Source: Reticulitermes speratus (Eukaryota; Arthropoda; Insecta; Blattodea; Rhinotermitidae). From it: 64,000 nucleotides of DNA. Positions 19,833 to 30,160 of the stretch are shown here, piece after piece. Each line of letters begins with the position of its first letter. Position 1 is the first letter of the stretch. The DNA lies in assembly GCA_021186555.1 (NCBI GenBank), contig JAJKFL010000006.1, forward strand, positions 6,778,215-6,842,214. The letters run 5' to 3'. A program made the translations under genes and the position numbers. The notes beneath the pieces were generated by a model. The model was not told the origin of the DNA and did not search any database. It worked only from the letters and a program-made list of their open reading frames with translations.

Positions 19833-20213
19833 CAGTGGAACCCGCTTATAACGACATCGGTTTATACGACACCTCGCCTACAATGTCAGTCTGTGGTACC
19901 AATTAATCTTAAGAGCCTAGCGGTAACTTTACGTACCACGAGGTTTACCATTCAAAAATTGTACATGGTGCTCACATTGCATTTATGTGTTTTGCGTGGA
20001 TCTCAAAACAACCAGCAACTTTTGCCTTATACAACTTTAACAGATTTTTTAATAACCGAGGTGGAGAGTGTTTACTGCGCGGTACGAGCTGATTCTTATA
20101 AGACAAATACGTTTCGTCTTTAAAGGGTTAATTCGTCACTGTTAACCATAACATTATACTCCTCGGTTATAACGATTCAGTCCCTTTCATGACGTTATAA
20201 CCGGGCTCCACTG
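19833..20213. mobile_element. pogo/Tigger-like MITE, interrupted by a piggyBac-like MITE
   Basis: Ends are CAGTGGAACCCGCTTATAAC and the inverse of CGTTATAACCGGGCTCCACTG. The 'GTTATAACGAC' type of end is characteristic of pogo-like Tc1/mariner relatives. A second copy at 39300-39481 lacks the central 220 bp. In this copy that centre is family J, with TTAA at both edges, so it is a nested insertion. A TA pair is at 19829-19830 if two extra bases belong to the element; the right flank lacks a clean TA. Confidence 0.72.
19907..20127 (+). mobile_element. piggyBac-like MITE (family J), nested
   Basis: Flanked by TTAA at 19903-19906 and 20128-20131, the target site of piggyBac elements. The right end, inverted, begins CCCTTTAAAGACG; the left end is a worn version. 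Body landmarks: ACGAGGTTTACCATTCAAAA, CATTTATGTGTTTTGCGTGG, GTGTTTACTGCGCGGTACGA. Insertion into the pogo-like element is shown by the uninterrupted copy at 39300-39481. Confidence 0.75.
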
Positions 20214-20980
20214 TGTTTCTTTATTTGTGTTTATTTTCTGTGAACTTGTTTGGAAGCTGATGCACAGGATTTTTTTAATCTGACGACTGATGTGTTTTAC
20301 TTCCGGCCGCTAGTCCTCCGCGCACGTGTGCGCTCCATCGGTTAGGTGGGCCACGTTAATACAACAGACACGCCGACTAGAAGTGGCAGCCGATAGTAGT
20401 CATATAAAATGATGGCTCTATATTATATCCGTACAGATTGACCTAAGATGTGACGTCACAGTGCGCGCTGTGTCATGTAATCGTAATAATTCGCAGCCCT
20501 TTAGTCAGGAATCGAACGTATACTGTCTCATGTGACCGGTCGTTTTGCAGAACATGCTGCCGAGGTTGCGTTGTGATAGAGGTATGTAAGGACGGTGCTT
20601 ACAGGCTGAGTGTGGCTTGTTCCTTACTCGACAGTTTTCTGCTCGGTCCAGCCTTGAACACTTAAGATGCTGAGTTCGGTCTTTTACACACGCAGCTAAC
20701 ATGGCCGCCCATGGTCACATCTCATTGCCAGAGTTTCGTTGAACGAAACCTTTCACACTGCATGGGCGTTTGATTATGCGTATAGGCTATGGTAGGCTTT
20801 ACTTTGTGAAAGGCGTTATCTCGGCTTTCATGAAAATAATGGACAGGGCGTGAAGGTGGATTGGCTTGGATTGGCGTAGTTGACTTTCAGCTGCAGTAAA
20901 GAAGTGGGACACACGTGGTTTTGAGTGAGGACAAAATTTGCAGACTTGTAACGTATTGACGGGGCGTGTTGGCTGTGTGA
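20214..20980. other. No recognisable feature
   Basis: Mixed composition; no repeat family from elsewhere in the window is found here and no coding frame is convincing. Confidence 0.4.
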
Positions 20981-20984
20981 GTTT

Positions 20985-21170
20985 ACCATGGGCTGAACAC
21001 CTAGCCCAGATGGGAGACAGGATAAGTTCATACAGAATTTTGGCTGGAGATGGTGGCGAATGCGGCCACTTGAAAACGGAGAACATGGGAGGGCAGTGTG
21101 TTAGAGATGGATCGTAGAAAGATAGGTTTTAAGGATTGGTCTGGGTTTACCTGTCCAAGGATCGTGACAC
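20985..21170 (+). mobile_element. Possible eroded LINE-X fragment
   Basis: Translation near 'EHLAQMGDRISSYRILAGDGG' and 'RKIGFKDWSGFTCPRIV' parallels 'GHVARMGE...[10 protein letters not shown]' and 'KMDL.E.G...W.GL..LRIGT' of LINE-X in order and spacing. Nucleotide similarity is low. Confidence 0.4.
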
Positions 21171-21202
21171 TGTAGTCTTGGGACTTATTTTCGTTTAGTA
21201 AA

Positions 21203-21397
21203 AGGTAAAGGTAAAGTTCTCCCTAGAACAGGCCACGAAGGCCAGAGGGGGAGTAGAGGTATAGCTCTACTCTTTCTTTAACTCGGCGCTAGATGGGGGT
21301 GGGTGGTCAACGCCACGCCGGCCGCTTTACCCGGGTAATGACCGGTACTCCCATTGTACAGGAGGCTGGGTTGCGCCAGGGCGGTCTGGACGGGATT
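21203..21397 (-). mobile_element. SINE-D, head missing
   Basis: AAAGGTAAAGTTCTCCCTAG, GGCCAGAGGGGGAGTAGAGG, 'CTCGGCGCTAGATGG', 'CCGGCCGCTTTACCCGGG' and 'CAGGGCGGTCTGGACGGG' in minus orientation. Truncated before the tRNA-like head. Confidence 0.82.
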
Positions 21398-21799
21398 TTC
21401 GTTTAGTTATGTAGTTTAGTGTGTTCTGTTTATGGCGTGTTGGACGACGTGTCAGTGTCTCACACTACAGTGAGGTAATTGGTAAATGATAAAATTGTAA
21501 GGATTCGGAAGGAAGCGCTCCTTGCCTTGTCAAATTACTGCCCGACGTTTACTTAGGTGGTCCGCGGAAACCAAGAATAACCTGTCACCAGTTCGGAACT
21601 GCGCATATTCCGAATACATTTCTGTCGGGGGTGGGGGGGGGTGCAGGCGTATAATTGAGAAAGTGTGATGATTCAAAATATATACTGTATTGGCACACGA
21701 ACAAACAATGAAATTGCAATTTATTTATATATTACACAGTACAACACAGTCCGAGTTGTGCACGATATACGCACGAAAGATCCCGACTGCTGTTGAGAT

Positions 21800-22785
21800 T
21801 TGTTAGAGCAGTTTGCCTGTACGTTATTTTGTTAGAGCAGTTTGCGCTACACACGTTATTTTGTTAGGCGTTTGCGCTACACCACGTTATTTTGTTAAGT
21901 CAGTTTGCGTTGCACCACGTTATTTTTTAGAGCAGTTTGCGCTACACCACGTTATTTTGTTAGAGCAGTTTGCGCTACACCACGTTATTTTGTTAGAGCA
22001 GTTTGCGCTGCACCACGTTATTTTGTTTAGAGCAGTTTGCGCTGCACCACGTTATTTTGTTAGAGCAGTTTGCGCTACACCACGTTATTTTGTTAGAGCA
22101 GTTTGCGCTGCACCACGTTATTTTGTTAGAGCAGTTTGCGCTGCACCACGTTATTTTGTTAGAGCAGTTTGCGCTACACCACGTTATTTTGTTAGAGCAG
22201 TTTGCGTCTACACCACGTTATTTTGTTAGAGCAGTTTGCGCTCACCACGTTATTTTGTTAGAGCAGTTTGCGCTACACCACGTTATTTTGTTAGAGCAGT
22301 TTGCGCTACACCACGTTATTTTGTTAGAGCAGTTTGCGCTACACCACGTTATTTTGTTAGAGCAGTTTGCGCTACACCACGTTATTTTGTTATAGCAGTT
22401 TGCGCTGCACCACGTTATTTTGTTAGAGCAGTTTGCGCTGCACCACGTTATTTTGTTAGAGCAGTTTGCGCTACACCACGTTATTTTTGTTTATGCAGTT
22501 TGCGCTCACCACGTTATTTTGTTAGAGCAGTTTGGCGCTACCACGTTATTTTGTTAGAGCAGTTTGCGCTGCATCACGTTATTTTGTTAGAGCAGTTTGC
22601 GCTACACCACGTTATTTTGTTAGAGCAGTTTGCGCTACACACGTTATTTTGTTAGAGCAGTTTGCGCTACACCACGTTATTTTGTTAGAGCAGTTTGCGC
22701 TACACCACGTTATTTTGTTAGAGCAGTTTGCGCTACACCGTATCGTTATTTTGTTAGAGCAGTTTGCGCTACACACGTTATCTCC
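21800..22785 (+). repeat. Satellite: ~30 copies of a 33-bp unit
   Basis: Unit GTTAGAGCAGTTTGCGCTAC-ACCACGTTATTTT, with a common variant CTGCACC for CTACACC and scattered 1-3 bp indels. Because 33 is a multiple of three, the array reads without stops over long stretches (repeated 'VILLEQFALHH' or 'RYFVRAVCATP'). Those frames shift at each indel and have no start context, so they are not taken as genes. The first two or three and the last units are the most diverged. Confidence 0.95.
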
Positions 22786-23756
22786 ACCTTCGTCACTAGT
22801 CATAGCAACTACGTTCGTGGCGGATAATCCGCAGACCGGATAATGGAGTATACGCTGTACCAATCCAGAGCGCGACTACTGCACCAGTGTGCTGGGTGTA
22901 GTTCGGTAGTTAGTAGGTATTAATGGAGTCTTGTGTAAAAGGCGCCGGTAAAGTCCTTATGCACAGTTACGCCATGAGATGTGTGGGTCTGTGGATGTAT
23001 ATAACCCCATGCTTTCTGAATTTTGGTACCACGTGGAGGTGAGCGGATGTATAGCTCCATGGGGTTTTTAAACTAATTACCAGATAGAGTTCAGTGGATG
23101 AATTCCTCCGTAAATTAACTTTGGTACCAAGTGGAGGAATAGCCCATGTATTCTAAGCTTCCGTAGTGCGTGGAGGTGCGTTTATCCCGTAGTTACACGT
23201 GCTTGTAACATTGGGAATGTTTTAACAAAAGTACTTGTTTTCTGGAACCTATCTTCCATTTACTAGACAGTATACCATATTTTAAAATTTTCTGCAGGAG
23301 GAAAACCAACCCTGCGGGTTACTAAGGGTAGGGGTTTGTTCATTATGCGGGAAATTATTCAGGTAGAAATTGGTTTGAACACCCTCGGGTGGTGGCCGGG
23401 GTTGTGCCCTCCCAGTCTGGCTAGTTTCAATGCCTTCTTTGTGCAGAAATGCTGAAGCTGTTGTTTGTTCATGTTAAGAATTGCAACAGAATGTAAAGGA
23501 ACGTGTATGGAGACTAGCAGTGCTTATATGGTTTAATGCTGAGGGCATGTTGAGGTATTAATTATAAAAAGCCAAATTTTATTCTTGCGTTTACAAATTG
23601 TGAGTAGTGAGTATAACATTTTAGCCTGGAAACATGAAGGAATGAGACGAAGAACGTTAAAAAGGGTGGGGTAAGTGGGGCACGGGCCCCAGAGCGCATA
23701 ATTTAAAAAAGTAGGAAGTTGAAGCAGAATAATTACATTGGTGTATATTTTTCTAC
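22786..23756. other. No gene; short direct repeats
   Basis: The segments TTGGTACCACGTGGAGGTGA (about 23025), TTTGGTACCAAGTGGAGG (about 23119) and GTAGTGCGTGGAGGTGCG (about 23163) look like diverged repeats of about 70-90 bp. Otherwise nothing recognised. Confidence 0.4.
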
Positions 23757-24018
23757 GCCGATCCCAGTGGCCGCGTGTTCTAAGGCGTGGGTCTACGGCC
23801 GCTTGCTTACTGGGATTGTGGGTTCAAATCCCGCCGAGGGCATGGATGTCTTGTCTCTTGTGAGTGTTGTATGTTGTCAGGTAGAGGTCTCTGCGTCGGG
23901 CTGGTCACTCGTCCAGAGGAGTTCTACCGAGTGTGGTGTGTCTAAAAAGTGTGTGATCGTGAAGCCTCGAAAAATGAGGCGGCCTAGGCCCCAAGGGGCT
24001 GTCGAGCGATTGGAAAAA
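23757..24018 (+). mobile_element. SINE-B, full copy
   Basis: Head CCGATCCCAGTGGCCGCG at 23758, box B GGTTCAAATCC near 23821, body through AAGCCTCGAAAAATGAGGCG, tail GGGGCTGTCGAGCGATTGGA followed by A-rich DNA. Flanking ATTTTTCTAC and AATTTCTAC form a likely target duplication. Confidence 0.88.
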
Positions 24019-24019
24019 T

Positions 24020-24713
24020 AATTTCTACATGTAATGTGATATAATGTGAAACATTGAAACGTTTAGTATGTTGCTGCAGTTTTCTGCAGGCATAGAAGAT
24101 GTTTGTTATGGCTGTGCTGTGGGGGTCCGCCTGTATTCCTGTTCGGCGTGTACCGGGGACTTCCCTCGAGCTTAAGATGGCCGGGGCGTGGAGCTACACC
24201 TTCACTGTAGCTCGGCCTTTATGGCGATATCTGTCATTAATCCAGTTATATATGAAATGGGCTGAAGTCTGGAAAGTCATGACGCATCACTTGACGTCAT
24301 CTCGGTGCTGGCTTTTGCATTGTGGTTGTGTCTTGTTCTGATGCCATTAGCCTGGAGAATAGTTGTGTTTCGTAAGTTTCAGTCCCTGTTATCAGTTCTA
24401 CGACCTTGTTATCAGTCCCGAAGTCCGGTCAGTGCCCGACACGTTTACACGTCGTGGGATGAAGTGATAGGAAGAGGTGTTATCAACCCGTACCGCGCGC
24501 GACTAGAGCTGCGTTCTAACCGTACAACTGTCGCGCTGAGTGCAGCCTGCCTTGAGGAGGCGGTGTACCTTAGTCCAGTGGCGAGCAACCTTATCGGCTT
24601 GAGGGTCGAATGTGAACGGGCCACATTATGAGTAATACCTGTATTTTTTTTTATTAATGATAGTGTCCAGTCGGCAGTTGTATCAATGCTGAGGCGTTTA
24701 AACTTATTTCAAG
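24020..24713. other. No recognisable feature
   Basis: The 108-codon plus frame at 24305-24631 shows no domain that I can name. No repeat ends found. Confidence 0.4.
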
Positions 24714-24974
24714 TTTTTTTTTCCAATGGCTCAACAGCCCCTTGGGGGCCTAGGCCGCCTCATTTTTCGAGGCTTCACGATCACACACTTTAGACACACC
24801 ACACTCAGTAGGACTCCTCTGGACGAGGGACCAGCCCGTCGCAGAGACCTTTACCTGACAACACACAACACTCACAAAGACAGACATCAATGCCCTAGGC
24901 GAGATTAGAACCCACAATCCCAGTAAGCGAGCGGCCGTAGACCCACGCCTTAGACCGCGCGGCCACCGGGATCG
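24714..24974 (-). mobile_element. SINE-B, full copy
   Basis: Minus strand: poly(A) as TTTTTTTTCC, then CAATGGCTCAACAGCCCC, box B GGGTTCTAATC (mutated), and head ending at CACCGGGATCGG. Flanks TATTTCAAGTT and TATTTGAAGTT form an 11-bp duplication with one mismatch. Confidence 0.88.
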
Positions 24975-25143
24975 GCTATTTGAAGTTAGTCTTATAAAAT
25001 ATGAATTAACGGTACAGGATTTGAAAGTCGTAGACTGATCGAGATAACGGTAGCAATGTATGAAGCAGAGACCTGTAAGACAGAAGCACTGCGAGACACG
25101 TGCCCAGTCGTTAGTGTCAAGGTGGGGAAATGATCGCTGTTTT

Positions 25144-25653
25144 AGGCGCGTTCGCAAAATTGCGAAAAGCGACTATTAGCTTCGTCATGTCCGTCCGTCC
25201 GTCTCTGTGTGTGTTTGTGTGTGTCAGTCCGCGTGCAACAACTCGGCTCACTGTGGACGGTTCATGAAATTTGATATTTGAGTATTTTTCGAATATCTGT
25301 CGAGAAAAATCTGTTTGATGAGTGATTAAAATGGACAAGAATAACGGGGACTTTACATGAGGACCCATGTACATTTATGATAATATCTCGCTGAATTATT
25401 CTTAGAATAAGAAATGTTTCCAACTAAGTTGTAGAGAAAATCAAAACACACATTTTGTGCTCAATAACTCCCCCCCCCCAAATATCGTGCCGTGTGGAAT
25501 GTGGAAAAATATGGTAGAGCGAGACAGGCCACAGATGACAATATAGTCCTGCGCATGCGCTTTGCGTGCTGGATAACTAAGGTTACAGACACACGCTCAT
25601 AATATGTAATACTTATTGCTTTTCCACGGCAACAATGGTTACGCGAAAGCGCT
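25144..25653 (-). repeat. Family G interspersed repeat, copy 2
   Basis: Begins AGGCGCGTTCGCAAAATTGC (25144) and ends near GCGAAAGCGCT (25653), inverse of copy 1. Keeps GCGCATGCGC (25551-25560), the (GTCC)n patch, CTCGGCTC and GAATTATTCTTAG landmarks. The inverted ends AGGCGCGTTCGC / AGCGCTTTCGC support a TIR element. Confidence 0.82.
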
Positions 25654-25664
25654 TAAATGTTACG

Positions 25665-25800
25665 TTATGCCTACGTTGCCTATCTTGTTCTGAGTTCTGT
25701 ACAAACCACGTAAGTACAGTCCGTGGGCAGAATGTGGAATTTTTTAAATGTGAAACCTGGTGGTACACACTAGAATCAGTAGGCTTTGAAGAGTTAATTA
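25665..25800 (-). mobile_element. Family J (piggyBac-like MITE), partial
   Basis: TTGTTCTGAGTTCTGTACAA, GTGGGCAGAATGTGGAATT, TTTTTTAAATGTGAAACCTG and GGTGGTACACA are inverse family J text; GAGTTAATTAA ends it near a TTAA. Confidence 0.6.
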
Positions 25801-26455
25801 AACCGGACAACACGTGTTGAGTAGTTGCGAGTTTGAACATTTAAATAATGTATTAGTGTTTTGTGTATTATAAGAACGCTGTAATTCTGTTCTGACGTCA
25901 CTGGTTCATCTGTCTGTACTTGGGAAAGATTTTCTGTTCTAACGTCACTGGTGCATGTGTTGCCTCTTCTAAAAAAATATCGTCTTATCGAACGCCACTG
26001 GTGCTTCTGTTATTGAAACCAGCAATTCCTGCTTTCCAGTTTCGCACAATGCTCCAAAGGGTCTTTATTTCACATCTCTTTCTTTACAGAGTCAGTACCT
26101 GGGTTTGATGTCCGGTATTGTCCTTCAGTTTCTGTAGTCTCTCTGTCTCGCTCTGTCTCTCATGGTTCAGAAAACAGTTTCCCGAAAGAAAGAAAGAAGA
26201 ATCTGCTTTTTTGCTGTGTCATGCTCCTTGCATGCCTCAGCCTGTGACCTCGCAGCATCGCTAGACAGCTCTTGATTCGCTGGTCAGTATCCAGACGGCA
26301 GTTTCATCACCTCGGACAAAAGCCTGGCGCCGTGAGAATTTCTGCGGGGAATCTCGGACCACGTGGCGTCATTTTCATTTCGCAAAGGTAGTTCTAATTC
26401 TCGTGGAGTTCTTGGCGTTGTAACGCCTTCGGCAGTCTTTCGGTCTGTCATTTTC
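25801..26455. other. No recognisable gene
   Basis: Contains three loosely similar segments 'TTCTGTTCTGACGTCACTGG', 'TTCTGTTCTAACGTCACTGG' and 'TTATCGAACGCCACTGGTGC' near 25886, 25931 and 25983 (spacing ~45-52 bp), a short diverged tandem repeat, and a (GAAA)n patch at 26185. Confidence 0.45.
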
Positions 26456-26595
26456 GGCGCGTTCGCAAGCAGACAGCAGTTGTTTACCTTCGTTGTTAGT
26501 ATGTCCGTCCGTCCCTCCGCCAGCGTGTATCACAGCGAGTCCACCGGGCTTATTTTCGTGAAATTTCAGATTCGGGATTTTTATTTTGGTTAAAT
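26456..26595 (-). repeat. Family G, terminal fragment
   Basis: CGGCGCGTTCGCAAGCAGAC, a GTCCGTCCGTCC patch and GAAATTTCAGATTCGGGATT follow the order of the end of copy 2. Confidence 0.5.
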
Positions 26596-26683
26596 GCGTA
26601 CGAAAACAACGAAGACCTGCGTGCGTTTATAATCTTTCGCCACGATTGGTCTTTATAATTGTGACGGTTTTTGGCCCCCGTAA

Positions 26684-27285
26684 GGCCGCGTTCTCACGAG
26701 GCGTGAACCACGCTTTCGTGGGCCACTACCCGTGTGAACGCGGAGTCGTGGACCTTGCGTGTGACGTCAGCAGTCCACGATCCTGTCGTGGCAGGATCAA
26801 ACCATGTTTGATTTTCAGTCGTGGTGCTGGCGTTCGTGAGGTAAGATGTCGTCACAAATGCTAAGACTCAGTGACAGCGAAACTTTACGTTTCTTAACTC
26901 TGCTTAACAAGTATTCAAACTGTATTTCTGTCATTCGCAGTAAGTTTTTGAAGTCATCTGGATAGCGATGTTTAAGTTCGGTATCAATAAATCTGGATGC
27001 TCCCACAAGTGGGCGCCGTGTTATCCACTCCTTAACCCACCAACGCTTTCTCCGACGTTTTTCTTGTCTTTTGTCGAGTGCGCGAACAATTTTATATGCT
27101 AAAATTCCACAAAACACAGAGCACATACGGCACAGCCTCAGCAACTGTCCCGTCCATGGTCACGATTGTACTGAAACCTTTTGTCCGTGTGAACAGCTCA
27201 CGCTTTCCACCAAGCGTGGAGGCAACACGAGTGAGCACGCCAGTGTGATTCACGCGCGTGGTTCACGCCCCGTGAGAACGCGGCC
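26684..27285 (-). mobile_element. PIF/Harbinger transposon, internally deleted
   Basis: Inverted ends of about 30 bp: GGCCGCGTTCTCACGAGGCG at 26684 and its inverse closing at 27285 (one mismatch in the first 16 bases). Both are flanked by TAA (26681-26683 and 27286-27288), the 3-bp target duplication of Harbinger elements. A minus-strand frame encodes the N-terminal part of a Harbinger-type nuclease. At 602 bp it is far shorter than autonomous copies (usually over 2.5 kb), so it is a deletion derivative. High end identity suggests it is fairly young. Confidence 0.88.
26860..27144 (-). pseudogene. Harbinger-type nuclease N-terminal fragment
   Basis: The frame has 'KRRRKRWWVKEWITRRPLVG', then 'ASRFIDTELKHRYPDDFKN', 'LLRMTEIQFEYLL', a close match to the conserved start of HARBI1-like proteins ('RRWWVRPWL..R...GA...L..EL...D...F.NFLRMT...FE.LL'). 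The DDE catalytic core is absent because the element is internally deleted; the last codons (toward 26815) are low-complexity sequence. Starts may include the Met at 27142-27144. Confidence 0.8.
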
Positions 27286-27289
27286 TAAG

Positions 27290-28749
27290 ATTCGCGCTGA
27301 GGTCGTGAAGACAGTTTAACTGAAACAGAATGTACTGTGTATGAGATACGAACTGAGGCTGAAGCAACAGTTGAGCATCGAGCATCGGCATGTAGACATT
27401 ATCGATTTTAAGTCTCATTGCTTATGATTTGCGACGATGATTGATTGTGTATCTGTTGCTAAGATACGTATAAATCCTTATGCCGTGTGTTAAGATACCC
27501 TGTGAGTTTTCTGGAAAGTATTCACTATTTAAAATCTAGAGATATTAGAGCGAACACACGAGGGGTGTTTCATAACTAGTTTTTTTTTTTATTTTAACGC
27601 GAAGAAGGTGTCGTACGAAGTCGGCTGTTTTCTGCCACGTGGCGCTTTGTAGCGTGGTAGAAAACCGCCAGCGTTTAAAATGATCCAGACTGTAGGCGGT
27701 AACGTTGTGATTCTGCTTCTGATCTGTTCACGTAAGAAAAAATCTGCTTTTATGTTATTCGCCTTCAGGATGGAAGAAAGCGTTTAAAGGTCAAGAAATG
27801 TTTGTTTAACAAAGGGATGCAGGGCTTCCCTATTACATTTTACCGCTATTGCACTTCATAGCCATTGTGTGTGTGTGTCATTTGTGATGGACAAGTGGTA
27901 ATAGGCGGTTGTTTCGCGGAGTACTCCAGTTGCTGGCCCTTGTGCGTTTTATTGCAATTGTAACGTAAAATAGGATCTGTTATCAAGATTCACGCTGACG
28001 GAAAATGGGATATTTGTAGTGCTTTGAACTGGCTTAAGATAGGATCCATTTTTAGACTCCATACTGTCAGTTCTCGTTAATGCCTTAAGTTATTTATTAT
28101 TGCATGGCTGTTGCAGTGTTTCTTAAATTCTTTGTTGTAAATGTGTTGATTTAGGCATGTGGAGTTAAGTGGAGGTTTAAAGTTTTCTTTTTATGTTGTT
28201 TTCAAGACGCTAGGGTTTGATAGTTGTGAAAGTCTGACGTATCCAAGATTTCTGCGTGCCCCGAGGGGTGGAAGGTTATTGAAAGGCCATGAACGATTAC
28301 GATGTGTTAAGTACATACAGAAGGTAACAAGATTCTGTTGGTCGAACGTTGTGATTAGATTGGTAGAAATGCTTCGTATTTTGGAGGCCAGTTTTAAAGT
28401 TACGTGGAAGGCTGGCTATTCTGAGGGCGGTAATGGTGGTACCCACTGGTCCAGACAGATTCACAGATGAAGAGTCGTTCTTCTGTGATACTACGCAGTG
28501 TCGTGATCCCAGAAGAGCGGAGTCGTCAGCCTCACCGCTGTGCAACCCCTTCCACGCCCCAAAGAAGTAAAAATTTAAAAAATCTAAAAACACCCGCAAA
28601 TTCCGTTGTGGTACCTTACGTTAAGCCACGATCGCTGTTTCCTTCCACATCCTCGCCAATTCAGTTACCTGTCTGTTGTGACTGCATAATAAGAGTCATT
28701 GGAAGCATTAAGTAGTTTGACGTTATGCATCCCGCTGTGTTTATAGACT
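27290..28749. other. No recognisable feature
   Basis: Almost 1.5 kb with a short T tract (27580) and GT run (27869). Frames at 28159-28470 and 28297-28599 show no family features. Confidence 0.4.
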
Positions 28750-29181
28750 TAAACAACACCATGCGTTCCGTCTGACACCCTGTATTTGATAATTATTTAT
28801 ACATTACATGTTTTGATAATTCGATCATCAGGTGTTTTTTTTTTCAATGGCTCGACAGCCCCTTGGGGGCCGAGGCCGCCTCAGTTTTCGAGGCTTCACG
28901 ACCACACTTTAGACACACCACACTCGGTAGGACTCCTCTGGACGAGGGATCAGCCCGTCGCAGAGACCTACTACAAACACAACACTCACAGCAGACAGAC
29001 ATCCATGCCCCGGCGGGATTCGAACCCACAATCCCAGTAAGCGAGCAGCCGCAGACCCACGCCTTAGACCGCGCGGCCTGGGATTTGCGATCATCAGGTG
29101 TACAATACAAAAACCCAAAATCGAAGGTAAAAGTGTAAATTATCAAATACAGTTGGGTCATACGGAACGCATGGTGTTCTT
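28750..29181. mobile_element. Foldback hammerhead-type element split by a SINE-B
   Basis: Arms 28755-28800 and 29135-29181 are inverted copies (ACACCATGCGTTCCGT, then TGTATTTGATAATT). Minus strand near 28805-28835 reads CACCTGATGATCGAATTATC then AAAACATGTA, a hammerhead-like core with AAAA for GAAA. A SINE-B (28836-29087) is inserted right at this motif. Without the SINE the element is about 165 bp. Confidence 0.68.
28836..29087 (-). mobile_element. SINE-B, full copy in a foldback element
   Basis: Poly(A) as a T run at 28834-28844, TCAATGGCTCGACAGCCCC, box B GGGATTCGAACCC near 29014, and head ending in GCGCGGCC. A perfect 14-bp duplication CGATCATCAGGTGT lies at 28822-28835 and 29088-29101. 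Confidence 0.92.
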
Positions 29182-29412
29182 TATTTATTGTTAAGTAAGC
29201 CAAGAATTTTCACTGAAATGTTTGTTGGAGGAGGAAGTCAAGTAGTGGTAGCTGTAGACGTGTGTGTTCCGGAGGTGTGCAGTCGGACCTTCTCCTGCAT
29301 GACAGGTTTGTCGTCAGTTCTCGGCAGTACCGTCACGTAAATTACGGAGTGCTAACTCGGTCAGGCCACAACCACTTTATTCCAAATCTTTCCCAATTTA
29401 TTATAACCAGGC

Positions 29413-29956
29413 CAGGGGTGTACAAATCCCAGACGCCAGGTCTCCCCGCGTGACGAAATTTTGTACGGTGGCCCCTAATATTTGTGGGTTCTCAGTAGGG
29501 AAATTCTTTCATGTTGCACTGCCTAACGAGGACCTTTGTTCTCTGTACTCCTCACCAAGTATTATTCGAGTGATTAAGTCAAGAAGAATGAGTTGGGCGG
29601 GGCATGTAGTACGTATTGGGGAGAATAAAAATAAATACATGGTTTTGGTTTGGAAATATGGATGAGAGAGACCACATGGAAGACCTGGGCGTAGATGGGA
29701 GGATAATATTAAAATTGATTTTCAAGTTGTGGGATGGGGAGGCATGGGCTGGATTGGTGTGGTTCAGGTTAGGGACAGGTGGCGGGCTGTTGTGAATGCG
29801 GTAATGAACCTTCGGGTTCCATAAAATGCGGGGAATTTCTTATCTAGCTGACGACCAGTTAGCTTCTCTGGAAGGACTCTGCTCCGTGGAGTTAGTTAAC
29901 CTGGCGTCAAAAATCGTGATGTGGCTGCTAGATTTTTGGAAACTTTTTGCCCCCTG
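29413..29956 (+). mobile_element. hAT-like MITE (family H), interrupted by LINE-X
   Basis: Left end CAGGGGTGTACAAATCCC; right end, inverted, CAGGGGGCAAAAAG. Octamers outside the ends match at 5 of 8. Compare the uninterrupted copies at 31537-31702 (166 bp), 39869-40029 and 49143-49291; the extra 375 bp here is a LINE-X fragment (29523-29897). Confidence 0.7.
29523..29897 (+). mobile_element. LINE-X 3' fragment nested in a hAT-like MITE
   Basis: Starts '[20 protein letters not shown]' and contains 'RRMSWAGHVVRIGEN', then noncoding GTAATGAACCTTCGGGTTCC, ATGCGGGGAATTTCTTATC and AGGACTCTGCTCCGTGG up to a GTTAGTTA end. Coding frame is broken after about 45 residues. Confidence 0.82.
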
Positions 29957-30019
29957 GGCCAGTCATCGTACCTTCGACGATTTTGGCGTGAAGTACTGCA
30001 TGAAGCAGAGTCGTTCTTG

Positions 30020-30160
30020 AGAAGTAAGCAGTTCCTCATCTAGTTAGGATATATCCCGCATGTATGGAACCCGAAGGTTCATTTACGCATTCACAAGAGG
30101 TCGTCACGTGTCTGTCCTGAGCCAATTTAATCCAGTCCTCTCCATCCTATCCTGTTTCTC
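30020..30160 (-). mobile_element. LINE-X 3' fragment
   Basis: GGAACCCGAAGGTTCATTTA, CACAAGAGGTCGTCACGTG and 'GAGCCAATTTAATCCAGTCC' are inverse LINE-X 3' text. Confidence 0.7.

Noticed and set aside
21813-22843. Long open frames of 100-139 codons with repeated 'VILLEQFALHH' or 'RYFVRAVCATP'
   Set aside because: They are read-through of a 33-bp satellite; frame shifts at each unit indel, and no start context or non-repeat domain is present.
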